64,000 bases of DNA from Psococerastis gibbosa (Eukaryota > Arthropoda > Insecta > Psocodea > Psocidae): assembly GCA_963971405.1 (NCBI GenBank), contig OZ020489.1:1-64000 (forward strand). Direction: 5' to 3'. The notes under the pieces are model-generated. The model was given only the letters and a program-made list of their open reading frames with translations. It was not told the origin of the DNA and searched no databases. A program made the translations under genes and the position numbers. Shown one piece after another: positions 37,290 through 52,367 of the stretch (the first letter of the stretch is position 1; each line of letters opens with the position of its first letter).

Positions 37290-40200
37290 TTTTGCTTATT
37301 TAGGCTCACTGTATTGTACTTAACATTGGCCACTTGCTCCTGCGTGTTCATCGGTGTAAATGTAGCTACAAAAAATTCATTCGACAAGAATACGAAAAAT
37401 AGCTATATACTTATTTTATTTTTTTTAAAGGTCTTGATATGACAGGGGTGTCTTAAATTGGCTTATTTTGGCTCATTGTATTGTAATGAACATTGAGCAA
37501 TTGCTCCTGCGTGTTCATCGGTTTAAATGTTGCTAAAAAAAATTCATTCGACAAGAATAAAAAAAATAGCTATTTACTTATTTTATTTTTTTAAGGGTCT
37601 TGATATGATAAGGGTGTCTTAATTTTGCTTATTTTGGCTCATTGTATTGTACTTAACATTAAGCAATTGCTCCTGCGTGTTCATCGGTGTAAATGTAGCT
37701 AAAAAAAATTCATTCGACAAGAATAAGAAAAATAGCTATTTACTTATTTTATTTTTTTTAAAGGTCTTGAAAAGATATAGGTGTCTTAATTTTGCTTATT
37801 TAGGCTCACTGTATTGTACTTAACATTGGCCACTTGCTCCTGCGTGTTCATCGGTGTAAATGTAGCTACAAAAAATTCATTCGACAAGAATACGAAAAAT
37901 AGCTATATACTTATTTTATTTTTTTAAAGGTCTTGATATGACAGGGGTGTCTTAAATTGGCTTATTTAGGCTCATTGTATTGTAATTAACATGGAGCAAT
38001 TGCTCGTGCGTGTTCATCGGTTTAAATGTTGCTAAAAAAAATTCATTCGACAAGAATAAAAAAAATTGCTATTTACTTATTTTATTTTTTTAAGGGTCTT
38101 GATATGATAAGGGTGTCTTAATTTTGCTTATTTAGGCTCAATGTATTGTACTTAACATTAAGCAATTGCTTCTGCGTGTTCATCGATGTAAATGTAGCTA
38201 AAAAAAATTCATTCGACAAGAATAAGAAAAATAGCTATTTACTTATTTTATTTTTTTTAAAGGTCTTGATATGACATGGGTGTCTTAATTTGGCTTGTTT
38301 TGGCTCAATGTATTGTAATTAACATTGAGCAATTGTTCCTGCGTGTTCATCAGTGTAAATGTAGCTAAAAAAAAATTCATTCGACAAGAACAAGAAAAAT
38401 AGCTATTTACTTATTTTATTTTTTTAAAGGTTTTAAAAAGATATAGGTGTCTTAATTTTGCTTATTTTGGCTTATCGTATTGTACTTGACATTAAGCAAT
38501 TGCTCCTGCGTGTTCATCGGTGTAAATGTAGCTAAAAAAAATTCATTCGACAAGAATAAGAAAAATAGCTATTTACTTATTTTATTTTTTTTAAAGGTCT
38601 TGAAAAGATATAGGTGTCTTAGTTTTGCTTATTTAGGCTCACTGTATTGTACTTAACATTGGCCACTTGCTCGTGCGTGTTCATCGGTGTAAATGTAGCT
38701 ACAAAAAATTCAATCGACAAGAATACGAAAAATAGCTATTTACTTATTTTATTTTTTTTAAAGGTTTTAAAAAGATATAGGTGTCTTAATTTTGCTTATT
38801 TTGGCTTATTGTATTGTACTTGACATTGAGCAATTGCTCCTGCGTGTTCATCGGTTTAAATGTTGCTAAAAAAAATTCATTCGACAAGAATAAGAAAAAT
38901 AGCTATTTACTTATTTTATTTTATTTAAAGGTTTCAAAAAGATAAAGGTGTCTTAATTTTTCTTATTTAGGCTCACTGTATTGTACTTAACATTGGCCAC
39001 TTGCTCCTGCGTGTTCATCGGTGTAAATGTAGCTACAAAAAATTCATTCGACAAGAATACGAAAAATAGCTATATACTTATTTTATTTTTTTTAAAGGTC
39101 TTGATATGACAGGGGTGTCTTAAATTGGCTTATTTTGGCTCATTGTATTGTAATTAACATTGAGCAATTGCTCCTGCGTGTTCATCGGTTTAAATGTTGC
39201 TAAAAAAAATTCATTCGACAAGAATAAAAAAAATAGCTATTTACTTATTTTATTTTTTTAAGGGTCTTGATATGATAAGGGTGTCTTAATTTTGCTTATT
39301 TTGGCTCATTGTATTGTACTTAACATTAAGCAATTGCTCCTGCGTGTTCATCGGTGTAAATGTAGCTAAAAAAAATTCATTCGACAAGAATAAGAAAAAT
39401 AGCTATTTACTTATTTTATTTTTTTTAAAGGTCTTGAAAAGATATAGGTGTCTTAATTTTGCTTATTTAGGCTCACTGTATTGTACTTAACATTGGCCAC
39501 TTGCTCCTGCGTGTTCATCGGTGTAAATGTAGCTACAAAAAATTCATTCGACAAGAATACGAAAAATAGCTATATACTTATTTTATTTTTTTAAAGGTCT
39601 TAATATGACAGGGGTGTCTTAAATTGGCTTATTTAGGCTCATTGTATTGTAATTAACATGGAGCAATTGCTCGTGCGTGTTCATCGGTTTAAATGTTGCT
39701 AAAAAAAATTCATTCGACAAGAATAAAAAAAATAGCTATTTACTTATTTTATTTTTTTAAGGGTCTTGATATGATAAGGGTGTCTTAATTTTGCTTATTT
39801 AGGCTCAATGTATTGTACTTAACATTAAGCAATTGCTTCTGCGTGTTCATCGGTGTAAATGTAGCTAAAAAAAATTCATTCGACAAGAATAAGAAAAATA
39901 GCTATTTACTTATTTTATTTTTTTTAAAGGTCTTGATATGACATGGGTGTCTTAATTTGGCTTGTTTTGGCTCAATGTATTGTAATTAACATTGAGCAAT
40001 TGTTCCTGCGTGTTCATCAGTGTAAATGTAGCTAAAAAAAAATTCATTCGACAAGAACAAGAAAAATAGCTATTTACTTATTTTATTTTTTTAAAGGTTT
40101 TAAAAAGATATAGGTGTCTTAATTTTGCTTATTTTGGCTTATCGTATTGTACTTGACATTAAGCAATTGCTCCTGCGTGTTCATCGGTTTAAATGTTGCT

Positions 40201-42220
40201 AAAAAAAATTCATTGGACAAGAATAAAAAAAATAGCTATTTACTTATTTTATTTTTTTTAAAGGTCTTGATATGATAAGGGTGTCTTAATTTTGCTTATT
40301 TTGGCTCACTGTATTGTACTAAACATTGAGCAATTGCTTCTTTGTGTTCATCAGTGTAAATGTAGCTAAAAAAAATTCATTCGACAAGAATAAGAAAAAT
40401 AGCTATTTACTTATTTTATTTTTTTTAAAGGTTTTAAAAAGATATAGGTGTCTTAATTTTGCTTTTTTTGGCTCAGTGTATTGCACTTAACATTGAGCAA
40501 TTGTTCCTGCGTGTTTATCGGTGTAAATGTACCTAAAAAAAATTCATTCGACAAGAATAAGAAAAATAGCTATTTACTTATTTTATTTTTTTTAAAGGTC
40601 TTTAAAAGATACAGGTGTCTTAATTTTGCTTATTTAGGCTCACTGTATTGTACTTAACATTGGCCACTTGCTCCTGCGTGTTCATCGGTGTAAATGTAGC
40701 TACAAAAAATTCATTCGACAAGAATACGAAAAATAGCTATATACTTATTTTTTTTTTTTTAAAGGTCTTGATATGACAAGGGTGTCTTAAATTGGCTTAT
40801 TTTGGCTCATTGTATTGTAATTAACATTGAGCAATTGCTCCTGCGTGTTCATCGGTTTAAATGTTGCTAAAAAAAATTCATTCGACAAGAATAAAAAAAA
40901 TAGCTATTTACTTATTTTATTTTTTTAAGGGTCTTGATATGATAAGGGTGTCTTAATTTTGCTTATTTTGGCTCATTGTATTGTACTTAACATTAAGCAA
41001 TTGCTCCTGCGTGTTCATCGGTGTAAATGTAGCTAAAAAAAATTCATTGGACAAGAATAAGAAAAATAGCTATTTACTTATTTTATTTTTTTTAAAGGTC
41101 TTGAAAAGATATAGGTGTCTTAGTTTTGCTTATTTAGGCTCACTGTATTGTACTTAACATTGGCCACTTGCTCGTGCGTGTTCATCGGTGTAAATGTAGC
41201 TACAAAAAATTCAATCGACAAGAATACGAAAAATAGCTATTTACTTATTTTATTTTTTTTAAAGGTTTTAAAAAGATATAGGTGTCTTAATTTTGCTTAT
41301 TTTGGCTTATTGTATTGTACTTGACATTGAGCAATTGCTCCTGCGTGTTCATCGGTTTAAATGTAGCTACAAAAAATTCATTCGACAAGAATACGAAAAA
41401 TAGCTATTTATTTATTTTATTTTTTTTAAAGGTCTTGATAAGACACGGGTGTCTTAATTTGGCTTGTTTTGGCTCAATGTATTGCAATTAACATTGAGCA
41501 ATTGTTCCTGCGTGTTCATCGGTGTAAATGTAGCTAAAAAAAATTCATTCGACAAGAATAAGAAAAATAGCTATTTACTTATTTTATTTTTTTAAAGGTT
41601 TTAAAAAGATATAGGTGTCTTAATTTTGCTTATTTTGGCTCATTGTATTGTACTTGACATTAAGCAATTGCTCCTGCGTGTTCATCGGTTTAAATGTTGC
41701 TAAAAAAAATTCATTCGACAAGAATAAAAAAATAGCTATTTACTTATTTTATTTTTTTTAAAGGTCTTGATATGATAAGGGTGTCTTAATTTTGCTTATT
41801 TTGGCTCATTGTATTGTACTTAACATTGAGCAATTGCTTCTGCGTGTTCATCGGTGTAAATGTAGCTAAAAAAAATTCATTCGACAAGAATAAGAAAAAT
41901 AGCTATTTACTTATTTTATTTTTTTTAAAGGTCTTGAAAAGATATAGGTGTCTTAGTTTTGCTTATTTAGGCTCACTGTATTGTACTTAACATTGGCCAC
42001 TTGCTCGTGCGTGTTCATCGGTGTAAATGTAGCTACAAAAAATTCAATCGACAAGAATACGAAAAATAGCTATTTACTTATTTTATTTTTTTTAAAGGTT
42101 TTAAAAAGATATAGGTGTCTTAATTTTGCTTATTTTGGCTTATTGTATTGTACTTGACATTGAGCAATTGCTCCTGCGTGTTCATCGGTTTAAATGTTGC
42201 TAAAAAAAATTCATTCGACA
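37290..42220 (+). repeat. Long-range higher-order block, copied at about 44630-49560
   Basis: This block of about 4.9 kb recurs at +7336 to 7337 bp (44 monomers). Matching markers: ttgtaatgaa (37481 and 44817), catcgatg (38181 and 45517), gcttatcg (38470/45806 and 40137/47474), cttcttt (40337 and 47674), and the 8-bp-arm dyad (41439 and 48776). The match ends where aataagaaaaata faces aataaaaataata. Confidence 0.85.
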
Positions 42221-44629
42221 AGAATAAGAAAAATAGCTATTTACTTATTTTATTTTATTTAAAGGTTTTAAAAAGATAAAGGTGTCTTAATTTTGCTTAT
42301 TTAGGCTCACTGTATTGTACTTAACATTGGCCACTTGCTCCTGCGTGTTCATCGGTGTAAATGTAGCTACAAAAAATTCATTCGACAAGAATACGAAAAA
42401 TAGCTATATACTTATTTTATTTTTTTTAAAGGTCTTGATATGACAGGGGTGTCTTAAATTGGCTTATTTTGGCTCATTGTATTGTAATGAACATTGAGCA
42501 ATTGCTCCTGCGTGTTCATCGGTTTAAATGTTGCTAAAAAAAATTCATTCGACAAGAATAAAAAAAATAGCTATTTACTTATTTTATTTTTTTAAGGGTC
42601 TTGATATGATAAGGGTGTCTTAATTTTGCTTATTTTGGCTCATTGTATTGTACTTAACATTAAGCAATTGCTCCTGCGTGTTCATCGGTGTAAATGTAGC
42701 TAAAAAAAATTCATTCGACAAGAATAAGAAAAATAGCTATTTAATTATTTTATTTTTTTTAAAGGTCTTAAAAAGATAAAGGTGTCTTAATTTTGCTTAT
42801 TTAGGCTCAATGTATTGTACTTAACATTGGCCACTTGCTCCTGCGTGTTCATCGGTGTAAATGTAGCTACAAAAAATTCATTCGACAAGAATACGAAAAA
42901 TAGCTATATACTTATTTTATTTTTTTTAAAGGTCTTGATATGACAGGGGTGTCTTAAATTGGCTTATTTTGGCTCATTGTATTGTAATTAACATTGAGCA
43001 GTTGCTCCTGCGTGTTCATCGGTTTAAATGTTGCTAAAAAAAATTCATTCGACAAGAATAAAAAAAATAGCTATTTACTTATTTTATTTTTTTAAGGGTC
43101 TTGATATGATAAGGGTGTCTTAATTTTGCTTATTTTGGCTCATTGTATTGTACTTAACATTAAGCAATTGCTCCTGCGTGTTCATCGGTGTAAATGTAGC
43201 TAAAAAAAATTCATTCGACAAGAATAAGAAAAATAGCTATTTACTTATTTTATTTTTTTTAAAGGTCTTGAAAAGATATAGGTGTCTTAGTTTTGCTTAT
43301 TTAGGCTCACTGTATTGTACTTAACATTGGCCACTTGCTCGTGCGTGTTCATCGGTGTAAATGTAGCTACAAAAAATTCAATCGACAAGAATACGAAAAA
43401 TAGCTATTTACTTATTTTATTTTTTTTTAAAGGTTTTAAAAAGATATAGGTGTCTTAATTTTGCTTATTTTGGCTTATTGTATTGTACTTGACATTGAGC
43501 AATTGCTCCTGCGTGTTCATCGGTTTAAATGTTGCTAAAAAAAATTCATTCGACAAGAATAAAAATAATAGCTATTTACTTATTTTTTTTTTTTTGAAGG
43601 TCTTGATATGACAAGGGTATCTTAATTTGGCTTATTTTGGCTCATTGTATTGTAATTAACATTGAGCAATTGCTCCTGCGTGTTCATCGGTGTAAATGTA
43701 GCTACAAAAAATTCATTCGACAAGAATACGAAAAATAGCTATTTATTTATTTTATTTTTTTTAAAGGTCTTGATAAGACACGGGTGTCTTAATTTGGCTT
43801 GTTTTGGCTCAATGTATTGTAATTAACATTGAGCAATTGTTCCTGCGTGTTCATCGGTGTAAATGTAGCTAAAAAAAATTCATTCGACAAGAATAAGAAA
43901 AATAGCTATTTACTTATTTTATTTTTTTAAAGGTTTTAAAAAGATATAGGTGTCTTAATTTTGCTTATTTTGGCTCATTGTATTGTACTTGACATTAAGC
44001 AATTGCTCCTGCGTGTTCATCGGTTTAAATGTTGCTAAAAAAAATTCATTCGACAAGAATAAAAAAATAGCTATTTACTTATTTTATTTTTTTTAAAGGT
44101 CTTGATATGATAAGGGTGTCTTAATTTTGCTTATTTTGGCTCATTGTATTGTAGTTAACATTGAGCAATTGCTTCTGCGTGTTCATCGGTGTAAATGTAG
44201 CTAAAAAAAATTCATTCGACAAGAATAAGAAAAATAGCTATTTACTTATTTTATTTTTTTTAAAGGTCTTGAAAAGATATAGGTGTCTTAGTTTTGCTTA
44301 TTTAGGCTCACTGTATTGTACTTAACATTGGCCACTTGCTCGTGCGTGTTCATCGGTGTAAATGTAGCTACAAAAAATTCAATCGACAAGAATACGAAAA
44401 ATAGCTATTTACTTATTTTATTTTTTTTAAAGGTTTTAAAAAGATATAGGTGTCTTAATTTTGCTTATTTTGGCTTATTGTATTGTACTTGACATTGAGC
44501 AATTGCTCCTGCGTGTTCATCGGTTTAAATGTTGCTAAAAAAAATTCATTCGGCAAGAATAAGAAAAATAGCTATTTACTTATTTTATTTTATTTAAAGG
44601 TTTTAAAAAGATAAAGGTGTCTTAATTTT
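42221..44629 (+). repeat. Satellite region between long-range copies
   Basis: About 14 monomers of S1-S6 type. The aataaaaataata unit lies at 43555 and an S6 unit with the strong dyad at 43774. A private cattcggcaag occurs near 44549. Nothing else is seen. Confidence 0.8.
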
Positions 44630-47600
44630 GCTTATTTAGGCTCACTGTATTGTACTTAACATTGGCCACTTGCTCCTGCGTGTTCATCGGTGTAAATGTA
44701 GCTACAAAAAATTCATTCGACAAGAATACGAAAAATAGCTATATACTTATTTTATTTTTTTTAAAGGTCTTGATATGACAGGGGTGTCTTAAATTGGCTT
44801 ATTTTGGCTCATTGTATTGTAATGAACATTGAGCAATTGCTCCTGCGTGTTCATCGGTTTAAATGTTGCTAAAAAAAATTCATTCGACAAGAATAAAAAA
44901 AATAGCTATTTACTTATTTTATTTTTTTAAGGGTCTTGATATGATAAGGGTGTCTTAATTTTGCTTATTTTGGCTCATTGTATTGTACTTAACATTAAGC
45001 AATTGCTCCTGCGTGTTCATCGGTGTAAATGTAGCTAAAAAAAATTCATTCGACAAGAATAAGAAAAATAGCTATTTACTTATTTTATTTTTTTTGAAGG
45101 TCTTGAAAAGATATAGGTGTCTTAATTTTGCTTATTTAGGCTCACTGTATTGTACTTAACATTGGCCACTTGCTCCTGCGTGTTCATCGGTGTAAATGTA
45201 GCTACAAAAAATTCATTCGACAAGAATACGGAAAATAGCTATATACTTATTTTATTTTTTTAAAGGTCTTGATATGACAGGGGTGTCTTAAATTGGCTTA
45301 TTTAGGCTCATTGTATTGTAATTAACATGGAGCAATTGCTCGTGCGTGTTCATCGGTTTAAATGTTGCTAAAAAAAATTCATTCGACAAGAATAAAAAAA
45401 ATTGCTATTTACTTATTTTATTTTTTTAAGGGTCTTGATATGATAAGGGTGTCTTAATTTTGCTTATTTAGGCTCAATGTATTGTACTTAACATTAAGCA
45501 ATTGCTTCTGCGTGTTCATCGATGTAAATGTAGCTAAAAAAAATTCATTCGACAAGAATAAGAAAAATAGCTATTTACTTATTTTATTTTTTTTAAAGGT
45601 CTTGATATGACATGGGTGTCTTAATTTGGCTTGCTTTGGCTCAATGTATTGTAATTAACATTGAGCAATTGTTCCTGCGTGTTCATCAGTGTAAATGTAG
45701 CTAAAAAAAAATTCATTCGACAAGAACAAGAAAAATAGCTATTTACTTATTTTATTTTTTTAAAGGTTTTAAAAAGATATAAGTGTCTTAATTTTGCTTA
45801 TTTTGGCTTATCGTATTGTACTTGACATTAAGCAATTGCTCCTGCGTGTTCATCGGTGTAAATGTAGCTAAAAAAAATTCATTCGACAAGAATAAGAAAA
45901 ATAGCTATTTACTTATTTTATTTTTTTTAAAGGTCTTGAAAAGATATAGGTGTCTTAGTTTTGCTTATTTAGGCTCACTGTATTGTACTTAACATTGGCC
46001 ACTTGCTCGTGCGTGTTCATCGGTGTAAATGTAGCTACAAAAAATTCGAATCGACAAGAATACGAAAAATAGCTATTTACTTATTTTATTTTTTTTAAAG
46101 GTTTTAAAAAGATATAGGTGTCTTAATTTTGCTTATTTTGGCTTATTGTATTGTACTTGACATTGAGCAATTGCTCCTGCGTGTTCATCGGTTTAAATGT
46201 TGCTAAAAAAAATTCATTCGACAAGAATAAGAAAAATAGCTATTTACTTATTTTATTTTATTTAAAGGTTTCAAAAAGATAAAGGTGTCTTAATTTTGCT
46301 TATTTAGGCTCACTGTATTGTACTTAACATTGGCCACTTGCTCCTGCGTGTTCATCGGTGTAAATGTAGCTACAAAAAATTCATTCGACAAGAATACGAA
46401 AAATAGCTATATACTTATTTTTTTTTTTTTAAAGGTCTTGATATGACAGGGGTGTCTTAAATTGGCTTATTTTGGCTCATTGTATTGTAATTAACATTGA
46501 GCAATTGCTCCTGCGTGTTCATCGGTTTAAATGTTGCTAAAAAAAATTCATTCGACAAGAATAAAAAAAATAGCTATTTACTTATTTTATTTTTTTAAGG
46601 GTCTTGATATGATAAGGGTGTCTTAATTTTGCTTATTTTGGCTCATTGTATTGTACTTAACATTAAGCAATTGCTCTTGCGTGTTCATCGGTGTAAATGT
46701 AGCTAAAAAAAATTCATTCGACAAGAATAAGAAAAATAGCTATTTACTTATTTTATTTTTTTTAAAGGTCTTGAAAAGATATAGGTGTCTTAATTTTGCT
46801 TATTTAGGCTCACTGTATTGTACTTAACATTGGCCACTTGCTCCTGCGTGTTCATCGGTGTAAATGTAGCTACAAAAAATTCATTCGACAAGAATACGAA
46901 AAATAGCTATATACTTATTTTATTTTTTTAAAGGTCTTAATATGACAGGGGTGTCTTAAATTGGCTTATTTAGGCTCATTGTATTGTAATTAACATGGAG
47001 CAATTGCTCGTGCGTGTTCATCGGTTTAAATGTTGCTAAAAAAAATTCATTCGACAAGAATAAAAAAAATAGCTATTTACTTATTTTATTTTTTTAAGGG
47101 TCTTGATATGATAAGGGTGTCTTAATTTTGCTTATTTAGGCTCAATGTATTGTACTTAACATTAAGCAATTGCTTCTGCGTGTTCATCGGTGTAAATGTA
47201 GCTAAAAAAAATTCATTCGACAAGAATAAGAAAAATAGCTATTTACTTATTTTATTTTTTTTAAAGGTCTTGATATGACATGGGTGTCTTAATTTGGCTT
47301 GTTTTGGCTCAATGTATTGTAATTAACATTGAGCAATTGTTCCTGCGTGTTCATCAGTGTAAATGTAGCTAAAAAAAAATTCATTCGACAAGAACAAGAA
47401 AAATAGCTATTTACTTATTTTATTTTTTTAAAGGTTTTAAAAAGATATAGGTGTCTTAATTTTACTTATTTTGGCTTATCGTATTGTACTTGACATTAAG
47501 CAATTGCTCCTGCGTGTTCATCGGTTTAAATGTTGCTAAAAAAAATTCATTGGACAAGAATAAAAAAAATAGCTATTTACTTATTTTATTTTTTTTAAAG

Positions 47601-49560
47601 GTCTTGATATGATAAGGGTGTCTTAATTTTGCTTATTTTGGCTCATTGTATTGTACTAAACATTGAGCAATTGCTTCTTTGTGTTCATCAGTGTAAATGT
47701 AGCTAAAAAAAATTCATTCGACAAGAATAAGAAAAATAGCTATTTACTTATTTTATTTTTTTTAAAGGTTTTAAAAAGATATAGGTGTCTTAATTTTGCT
47801 TTTTTTGGCTCAGTGTATTGCACTTAACATTGAGCAATTGTTCCTGCGTGTTTATCGGTGTAAATGTACCTAAAAAAAATTCATTCGACAAGAATAAGAA
47901 AAATAGCTATTTACTTATTTTATTTTTTTTAAAGGTCTTTAAAAGATACAGGTGTCTTAATTTTGCTTATTTAGGCTCACTGTATTGTACTTAACATTGG
48001 CCACTTGCTCCTGCGTGTTCATCGGTGTAAATGTAGCTACAAAAAATTCATTCGACAAGAATACGAAAAATAGCTATATACTTATTTTATTTTTTTTAAA
48101 GGTCTTGATATGACAAGGGTGTCTTAAATTGGCTTATTTTGGCTCATTGTATTGTAATTAACATTGAGCAATTGCTCCTGCGTGTTCATCGGTTTAAATG
48201 TTGCTAAAAAAAATTCATTCGACAAGAATAAAAAAAATAGCTATTTACTTATTTTATTTTTTTAAGGGTCTTGATATGATAAGGGTGTCTTAATTTTGCT
48301 TATTTTGGCTCATTGTATTGTACTTAACATTAAGCAATTGCTCCTGCGTGTTCATCGGTGTAAATGTAGCTAAAAAAAATTCATTGGACAAGAATAAGAA
48401 AAATAGCTATTTACTTATTTTATTTTTTTTAAAGGTCTTGAAAAGATATAGGTGTCTTAGTTTTGCTTATTTAGGCTCACTGTATTGTACTTAACATTGG
48501 CCACTTGCTCGTGCGTGTTCATCGGTGTAAATGTAGCTACAAAAAATTCAATCGACAAGAATACGAAAAATAGCTATTTACTTATTTTATTTTTTTTAAA
48601 GGTTTTAAAAAGATATAGGTGTCTTAATTTTGCTTATTTTGGCTTATTGTATTGTACTTGACATTGAGCAATTGCTCCTGCGTGTTCATCGGTTTAAATG
48701 TAGCTACAAAAAATTCATTCGACAAGAATACGAAAAATAGCTATTTATTTATTTTATTTTTTTTAAAGGTCTTGATAAGACACGGGTGTCTTAATTTGGC
48801 TTGTTTTGGCTCAATGTATTGTAATTAACATTGAGCAATTGTTCCTGCGTGTTCATCGGTGTAAATGTAGCTAAAAAAAATTCATTCGACAAGAATAAGA
48901 AAAATAGCTATTTACTTATTTTATTTTTTTAAAGGTTTTAAAAAGATATAGGTGTCTTAATTTTGCTTATTTTGGCTCATTGTATTGTACTTGACATTAA
49001 GCAATTGCTCCTGCGTGTTCATCGGTTTAAATGTTGCTAAAAAAAATTCATTCGACAAGAATAAAAAAATAGCTATTTACTTATTTTATTTTTTTTAAAG
49101 GTCTTGATATGATAAGGGTGTCTTAATTTTGCTTATTTTGGCTCATTGTATTGTACTTAACATTGAGCAATTGCTTCTGCGTGTTCATCGGTGTAAATGT
49201 AGCTAAAAAAAATTCATTGGACAAGAATAAGAAAAATAGCTATTTACTTATTTTATTTTTTTTAAAGGTCTTGAAAAGATATAGGTGTCTTAGTTTTGCT
49301 TATTTAGGCTCACTGTATTGTACTTAACATTGGCCACTTGCTCGTGCGTGTTCATCGGTGTAAATGTAGCTACAAAAAATTCAATCGACAAGAATACGAA
49401 AAATAGCTATTTACTTATTTTATTTTTTTTTAAAGGTTTTAAAAAGATATAGGTGTCTTAATTTTGCTTATTTTGGCTTATTGTATTGTACTTGACATTG
49501 AGCAATTGCTCCTGCGTGTTCATCGGTTTAAATGTTGCTAAAAAAAATTCATTCGACAAG
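44630..49560 (+). repeat. Second copy of the 37290-42220 block
   Basis: This copy is nearly the same as the first. Private differences include an extra G giving attcgaatcgac near 46046, ttttacttattttgg near 47461, and cattggacaag replacing cattcgacaag at 49215. A partial third copy follows: the gcttatcg markers at 53641 and 55141 lie 7835 and 7667 bp further on. Confidence 0.83.
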
Positions 49561-52367
49561 AATAAAAATAATAGCTATTTACTTATTTTATTTTTTTTGA
49601 AGGTCTTGATATGACAAGGGTATCTTAATTTGGCTTATTTTGGCTCATTGTATTGTAATTAACATTGAGCAATTGCTCCTGCGTGTTCATCGGTGTAAAT
49701 GTAGCTACAAAAAATTCATTCGACAAGAATACGAAAAATAGCTATTTATTTATTTTATTTTTTTTAAAGGTCTTGATAAGACACGGGTGTCTTAATTTGG
49801 CTTGTTTTGGCTCAGTGTATTGTAATTAACATTGAGCAATTGTTCCTGCGTGTTCATCGGTGTAAATGTAGCTAAAAAAAATTCATTCGACAAGAATAAG
49901 AAAAATAGCTATTTACTTATTTTATTTTTTTTAAGGTTTTAAAAAGATATAGGTGTCTTAATTTTGCTTATTTTGGCTCATTGTATTGTACTTGACATTA
50001 AGCAATTGCTCCTGCGTGTTCATCGGTTTAAATGTTGCTAAAAAAAATTCATTCGACAAGAATAAAAAAATAGCTATTTACTTATTTTATTTTTTTTAAA
50101 GGTCTTGATATGATAAGGGTGTCTTAATTTTGCTTATTTTGGCTCATTGTATTGTAGTTAACATTGAGAAATTGCTTCTGCGTGTTCATCGGTGTAAATG
50201 TAGCTAAAAAAAATTCATTCGACAAGAATAAGAAAAATAGCTATTTACTTATTTTATTTTTTTAAAGGTCTTGAAAAGATATAGGTGTCTTAGTTTTGCT
50301 TATTTAGGCTCACTGTATTGTACTTAACATTGGCCACTTGCTCGTGCGTGTTCATCGGTGTAAATGTAGCTACAAAAAATTCAATCGACAAGAATACGAA
50401 AAATAGCTATTTACTTATTTTATTTTTTTTAAAGGTTTTAAAAAGATATAGGTGTCTTAATTTTGCTTATTTTGGCTTATTGTATTGTACTTGACATTGA
50501 GCAATTGCTCCTGCGTGTTCATCGGTTTAAATGTAGCTACAAAAAATTCATTCGACAAGAATACGAAAAATAGCTATTTATTTATTTTATTTTTTTTAAA
50601 GGTCTTGATAAGACACGGGTGTCTTAATTTGGCTTGTTTTGGCTCAATGTATTGTAATTAACATTGAGCAATTGTTCCTGCGTGTTCATCGGTGTAAATG
50701 TAGCTAAAAAAAATTCATTCGACAAGAATAAGAAAAATAGCTATTTACTTATTTTATTTTTTTAAAGGTTTTAAAAAGATATAGGTGTCTTAATTTTGCT
50801 TATTTTGGCTCATTGTATTGTACTTGACATTAAGCAATTGCTCCTGCGTGTTCATCGGTTTAAATGTTGCTAAAAAAAATTCATTCGACAAGAATAAAAA
50901 AATAGCTATTTACTTATTTTATTTTTTTTAAAGGTCTTGATATGATAAGGGTGTCTTAATTTTGCTTATTTTGGCTCATTGTATTGTACTTAACATTGAG
51001 CAATTGCTTCTGCGTGTTCATCGGTGTAAATGTAGCTAAAAAAAATTCATTGGACAAGAATAAGAAAAATAGCTATTTACTTATTTTATTTTTTTTAAAG
51101 GTCTTGAAAAGATATAGGTGTCTTAGTTTTGCTTATTTAGGCTCACTGTATTGTACTTAACATTGGCCACTTGCTCGTGCGTGTTCATCGGTGTAAATGT
51201 AGCTACAAAAAATTCAATCGACAAGAATACGAAAAATAGCTATTTACTTATTTTATTTTTTTTTAAAGGTTTTAAAAAGATATAGGTGTCTTAATTTTGC
51301 TTATTTTGGCTTATTGTATTGTACTTGACATTGAGCAATTGCTCCTGCGTGTTCATCGGTTTAAATGTTGCTAAAAAAAATTCATTCGACAAGAATAAAA
51401 ATAATAGCTATTTACTTATTTTATTTTTTTTGAAGGTCTTGATATGACAAGGGTATCTTAATTTGGCTTATTTTGGCTCATTGTATTGTAATTAACATTG
51501 AGCAATTGCTCTTGCGTGTTCATCGGTGTAAATGTAGCTACAAAAAATTCATTCGACAAGAATACGAAAAATAGCTATTTATTTATTTTATTTTTTTTAA
51601 AGGTCTTGATAAGACACGGGTGTCTTAATTTGGCTTGTTTTGGCTCAGTGTATTGTAATTAACATTGAGCAATTGTTCCTGCGTGTTCATCGGTGTAAAT
51701 GTAGCTAAAAAAAATTCATTCGACAAGAATAAGAAAAATAGCTATTTACTTATTTTATTTTTTTTAAGGTTTTAAAAAGATATAGGTGTCTTAATTTTGC
51801 TTATTTTGGCTCATTGTATTGTACTTGACATTAAGCAATTGCTCCTGCGTGTTCATCGGTTTAAATGTTGCTAAAAAAAATTCATTCGACAAGAATAAAA
51901 AAATAGCTATTTACTTATTTTATTTTTTTTAAAGGTCTTGATATGATAAGGGTGTCTTAATTTTGCTTATTTTGGCTCATTGTATTGTAGTTAACATTGA
52001 GAAATTGCTTCTGCGTGTTCATCGGTGTAAATGTAGCTAAAAAAAATTCATTCGACAAGAATAAGAAAAATAGCTATTTACTTATTTTATTTTTTTAAAG
52101 GTCTTGAAAAGATATAGGTGTCTTAGTTTTGCTTATTTAGGCTCACTGTATTGTACTTAACATTGGCCACTTGCTCGTGCGTGTTCATCGGTGTAAATGT
52201 AGCTACAAAAAATTCAATCGACAAGAATACGAAAAATAGCTATTTACTTATTTTATTTTTTTTAAAGGTTTTAAAAAGATATAGGTGTCTTAATTTTGCT
52301 TATTTTGGCTTATTGTATTGTACTTGACATTGAGCAATTGCTCCTGCGTGTTCATCGGTTTAAATGT
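48440..52367 (+). repeat. Tandem duplication with 1833-bp offset (11 monomers)
   Basis: About 48440-50534 matches about 50273-52367. Shared private features include ttttttttaaggttt (near 49926 and 51759), gagaaattgcttctg (near 50166 and 51999) and the aagaataaaaat unit at 49558 and 51391. The only clear differences I noticed are a C-to-T change in ttgctcttgcg near 51511 and small T-run changes at the left edge. Homology is longer than the offset, so the copies overlap as a true tandem. Confidence 0.87.

Larger units (their letters stand above)
29400..37290 (+). repeat. Satellite region with 4171-bp and 3502-bp copies
   Basis: About 47 monomers. The aataaaaataata marker unit with gaaggtcttg occurs at 29881 and 34052 (offset 4171 bp, 25 monomers). 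The gcttatcg marker at 32801 and 36303 is offset 3502 bp (21 monomers). Both frames overlap, showing nested duplications and a loss of monomers near 30740. Only satellite is seen. Confidence 0.82.
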
